Part shown: in pieces, positions 63,389 through 64,000 of the stretch
How positions within the stretch are numbered: position 1 is the first letter of the stretch
How the letters are laid out: each line of letters opens with the position of its first letter
Source: Croceicoccus sp. Ery15
GTDB lineage: Bacteria; Pseudomonadota; Alphaproteobacteria; Sphingomonadales; Sphingomonadaceae
Direction of reading: 5' to 3'
DNA length: 64,000 nucleotides
Assembly: GCF_020985305.1 (NCBI RefSeq)
Contig: NZ_CP087588.1
Location: 2,654,501-2,718,500, forward strand
Translations under genes and position numbers: made by a program
Notes under the pieces: model-generated
Told to the model about the DNA's origin: nothing
Seen by the model: the letters and a program-made list of their open reading frames with translations, nothing else
Database searches by the model: none

Positions 63389-64000
63389 ATGTCACGAAAT
63401 ATCCGCGCCATCGCCGCATATGCCGCGATGCCGTCCGCCCTTGCCGTTTGCCTTGCCGGATGCGGGGGCAGCGATAACGGCCCGTCGGGGCGCGATCCGG
63501 TTCAGGCCCCCGCGCCCTCTCCCACCCCTGCACCCACACCGGCCCCGACCGCGTCCATCTATCCCGACGCGCCGTTCGGCCTCACCGGCGATCAGGATTT
63601 CTTGCTGATCGGCTGGATGTATTCGGGTGAGACGGTGGAGACGGAAGACGGCCCGGTCTATCAGACCAGAGCGGACCCGCTGGCGGCAGACGCCTTCGCC
63701 CTGTCATGGTCGATGGCCGAGGGCAGCTATCTCACCACTGCCGGTTCGGTGACCGACGGAGTCCTTTATTACACCTTCCCGGGCAATAATCCCTATGCCT
63801 TTAGCGTTGCCCGTCCCGACGGATCGGAAAGCGATCTGGACGTCTCGATCGGCATTGCGCAGGGCGCCCCTGTCGGAAGGATCTACTGGCATCAGCAGAT
63901 AGAGGGCGGCCACACCACTCTGGGGCAGGCCATGTTCGCAATCGCGGCCAAGGCGGATGCCGTTCCCCGCAGCGGAACCTATAGCTATTCCAACGGCCAG
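63389..64000 (+). CDS. Lipoprotein, 3' truncated by the window edge
   Basis: Open frame running off the window, 204 codons visible. Signal peptide with lipobox LAGC, Cys25, then a Pro/Thr/Ala-rich linker (about 45-60) and a beta-rich domain. GGAGGA precedes ATG 63389. The end (VPRSGTYSYSNGQ) recalls beta-barrel domains of transferrin-binding-protein-like lipoproteins, which pair with TonB-dependent receptors; the divergent receptor at 61134-63188 supports that but the match is weak. Confidence 0.75.
   Translation, partial: MSRNIRAIAAYAAMPSALAVCLAGCGGSDNGPSGRDPVQAPAPSPTPAPTPAPTASIYPDAPFGLTGDQDFLLIGWMYSGETVETEDGPVYQTRADPLAADAFALSWSMAEGSYLTTAGSVTDGVLYYTFPGNNPYAFSVARPDGSESDLDVSIGIAQGAPVGRIYWHQQIEGGHTTLGQAMFAIAAKADAVPRSGTYSYSNGQ

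Noticed and set aside
61779..63608. 609-codon open frame on the plus strand
   Set aside because: Antisense to the TonB-dependent receptor, and in a different frame from the lipoprotein ORF.
1..64000. CRISPR arrays, insertion sequences, prophage or rRNA
   Set aside because: No regularly spaced repeats, transposase or phage motifs, or rRNA sequence were seen.

Overview
The window is high-GC, gene-dense chromosomal DNA of an alphaproteobacterium, most likely a sphingomonad (Sphingomonadales, possibly Erythrobacteraceae). This rests on the three-subunit proton-translocating transhydrogenase, the rpe-heparinase-purH order, the YjgN-M48 pair, exported Msr enzymes, a TonB-dependent receptor and many GTG starts with 1-4 nt gene overlaps. 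I saw no insertion sequence, prophage, CRISPR array or rRNA. One tRNA (Leu-UAA) is present.

Layout. 1-5.4 kb: 3' end of sdhA, a secreted hypothetical protein, an EamA transporter and thrS, which is preceded by a threonine-rich leader peptide and an attenuator-like terminator. 5.4-11.8 kb: a small membrane-protein/XRE module behind a palindrome, then YjgN-like protein, M48 protease, hydrolase, LLM flavin oxidoreductase and a ferredoxin-reductase-like flavoprotein. 11.8-22.2 kb: queG, a NatAB-like ABC exporter, msrB, dxs, an NnrU-like protein, a peptide transporter, a GntR regulator, the IHF beta subunit, tRNA-Leu and a PilZ protein. 22.3-31.9 kb: an envelope-sugar cluster (FAD mutase-like protein, GtrA, GT-C protein), zur, msrA and the rpe-heparinase-purH operon with a clear terminator.

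32-43.4 kb: an ABC exporter and a DUF2141 protein, then the most unusual block. Two M20 metallohydrolases (one of the N-carbamoyl-amino-acid hydrolase type) face a six-gene operon encoding a signal-peptide/membrane protein, an SSS symporter, a 40-residue overlapping membrane peptide, an aspartate-carbamoyltransferase paralogue lacking the usual aspartate-binding residues, an asparagine-synthetase-type amidotransferase and an Nramp-fold transporter lacking the usual metal motifs. I propose that it takes up, carbamoylates/amidates and recycles an unidentified amino compound.

43.5-64 kb: a 118-bp palindromic element, pntB-pntAB-pntAA, a two-subunit CoA transferase whose genes flank a small third gene, a class A penicillin-binding protein, an MFS gene with an internal in-frame deletion, a DUF4136 lipoprotein, a complete RND efflux operon with a TetR regulator and three matching palindromes, a hydrolase, a TonB-dependent receptor and a truncated lipoprotein gene at the right edge.
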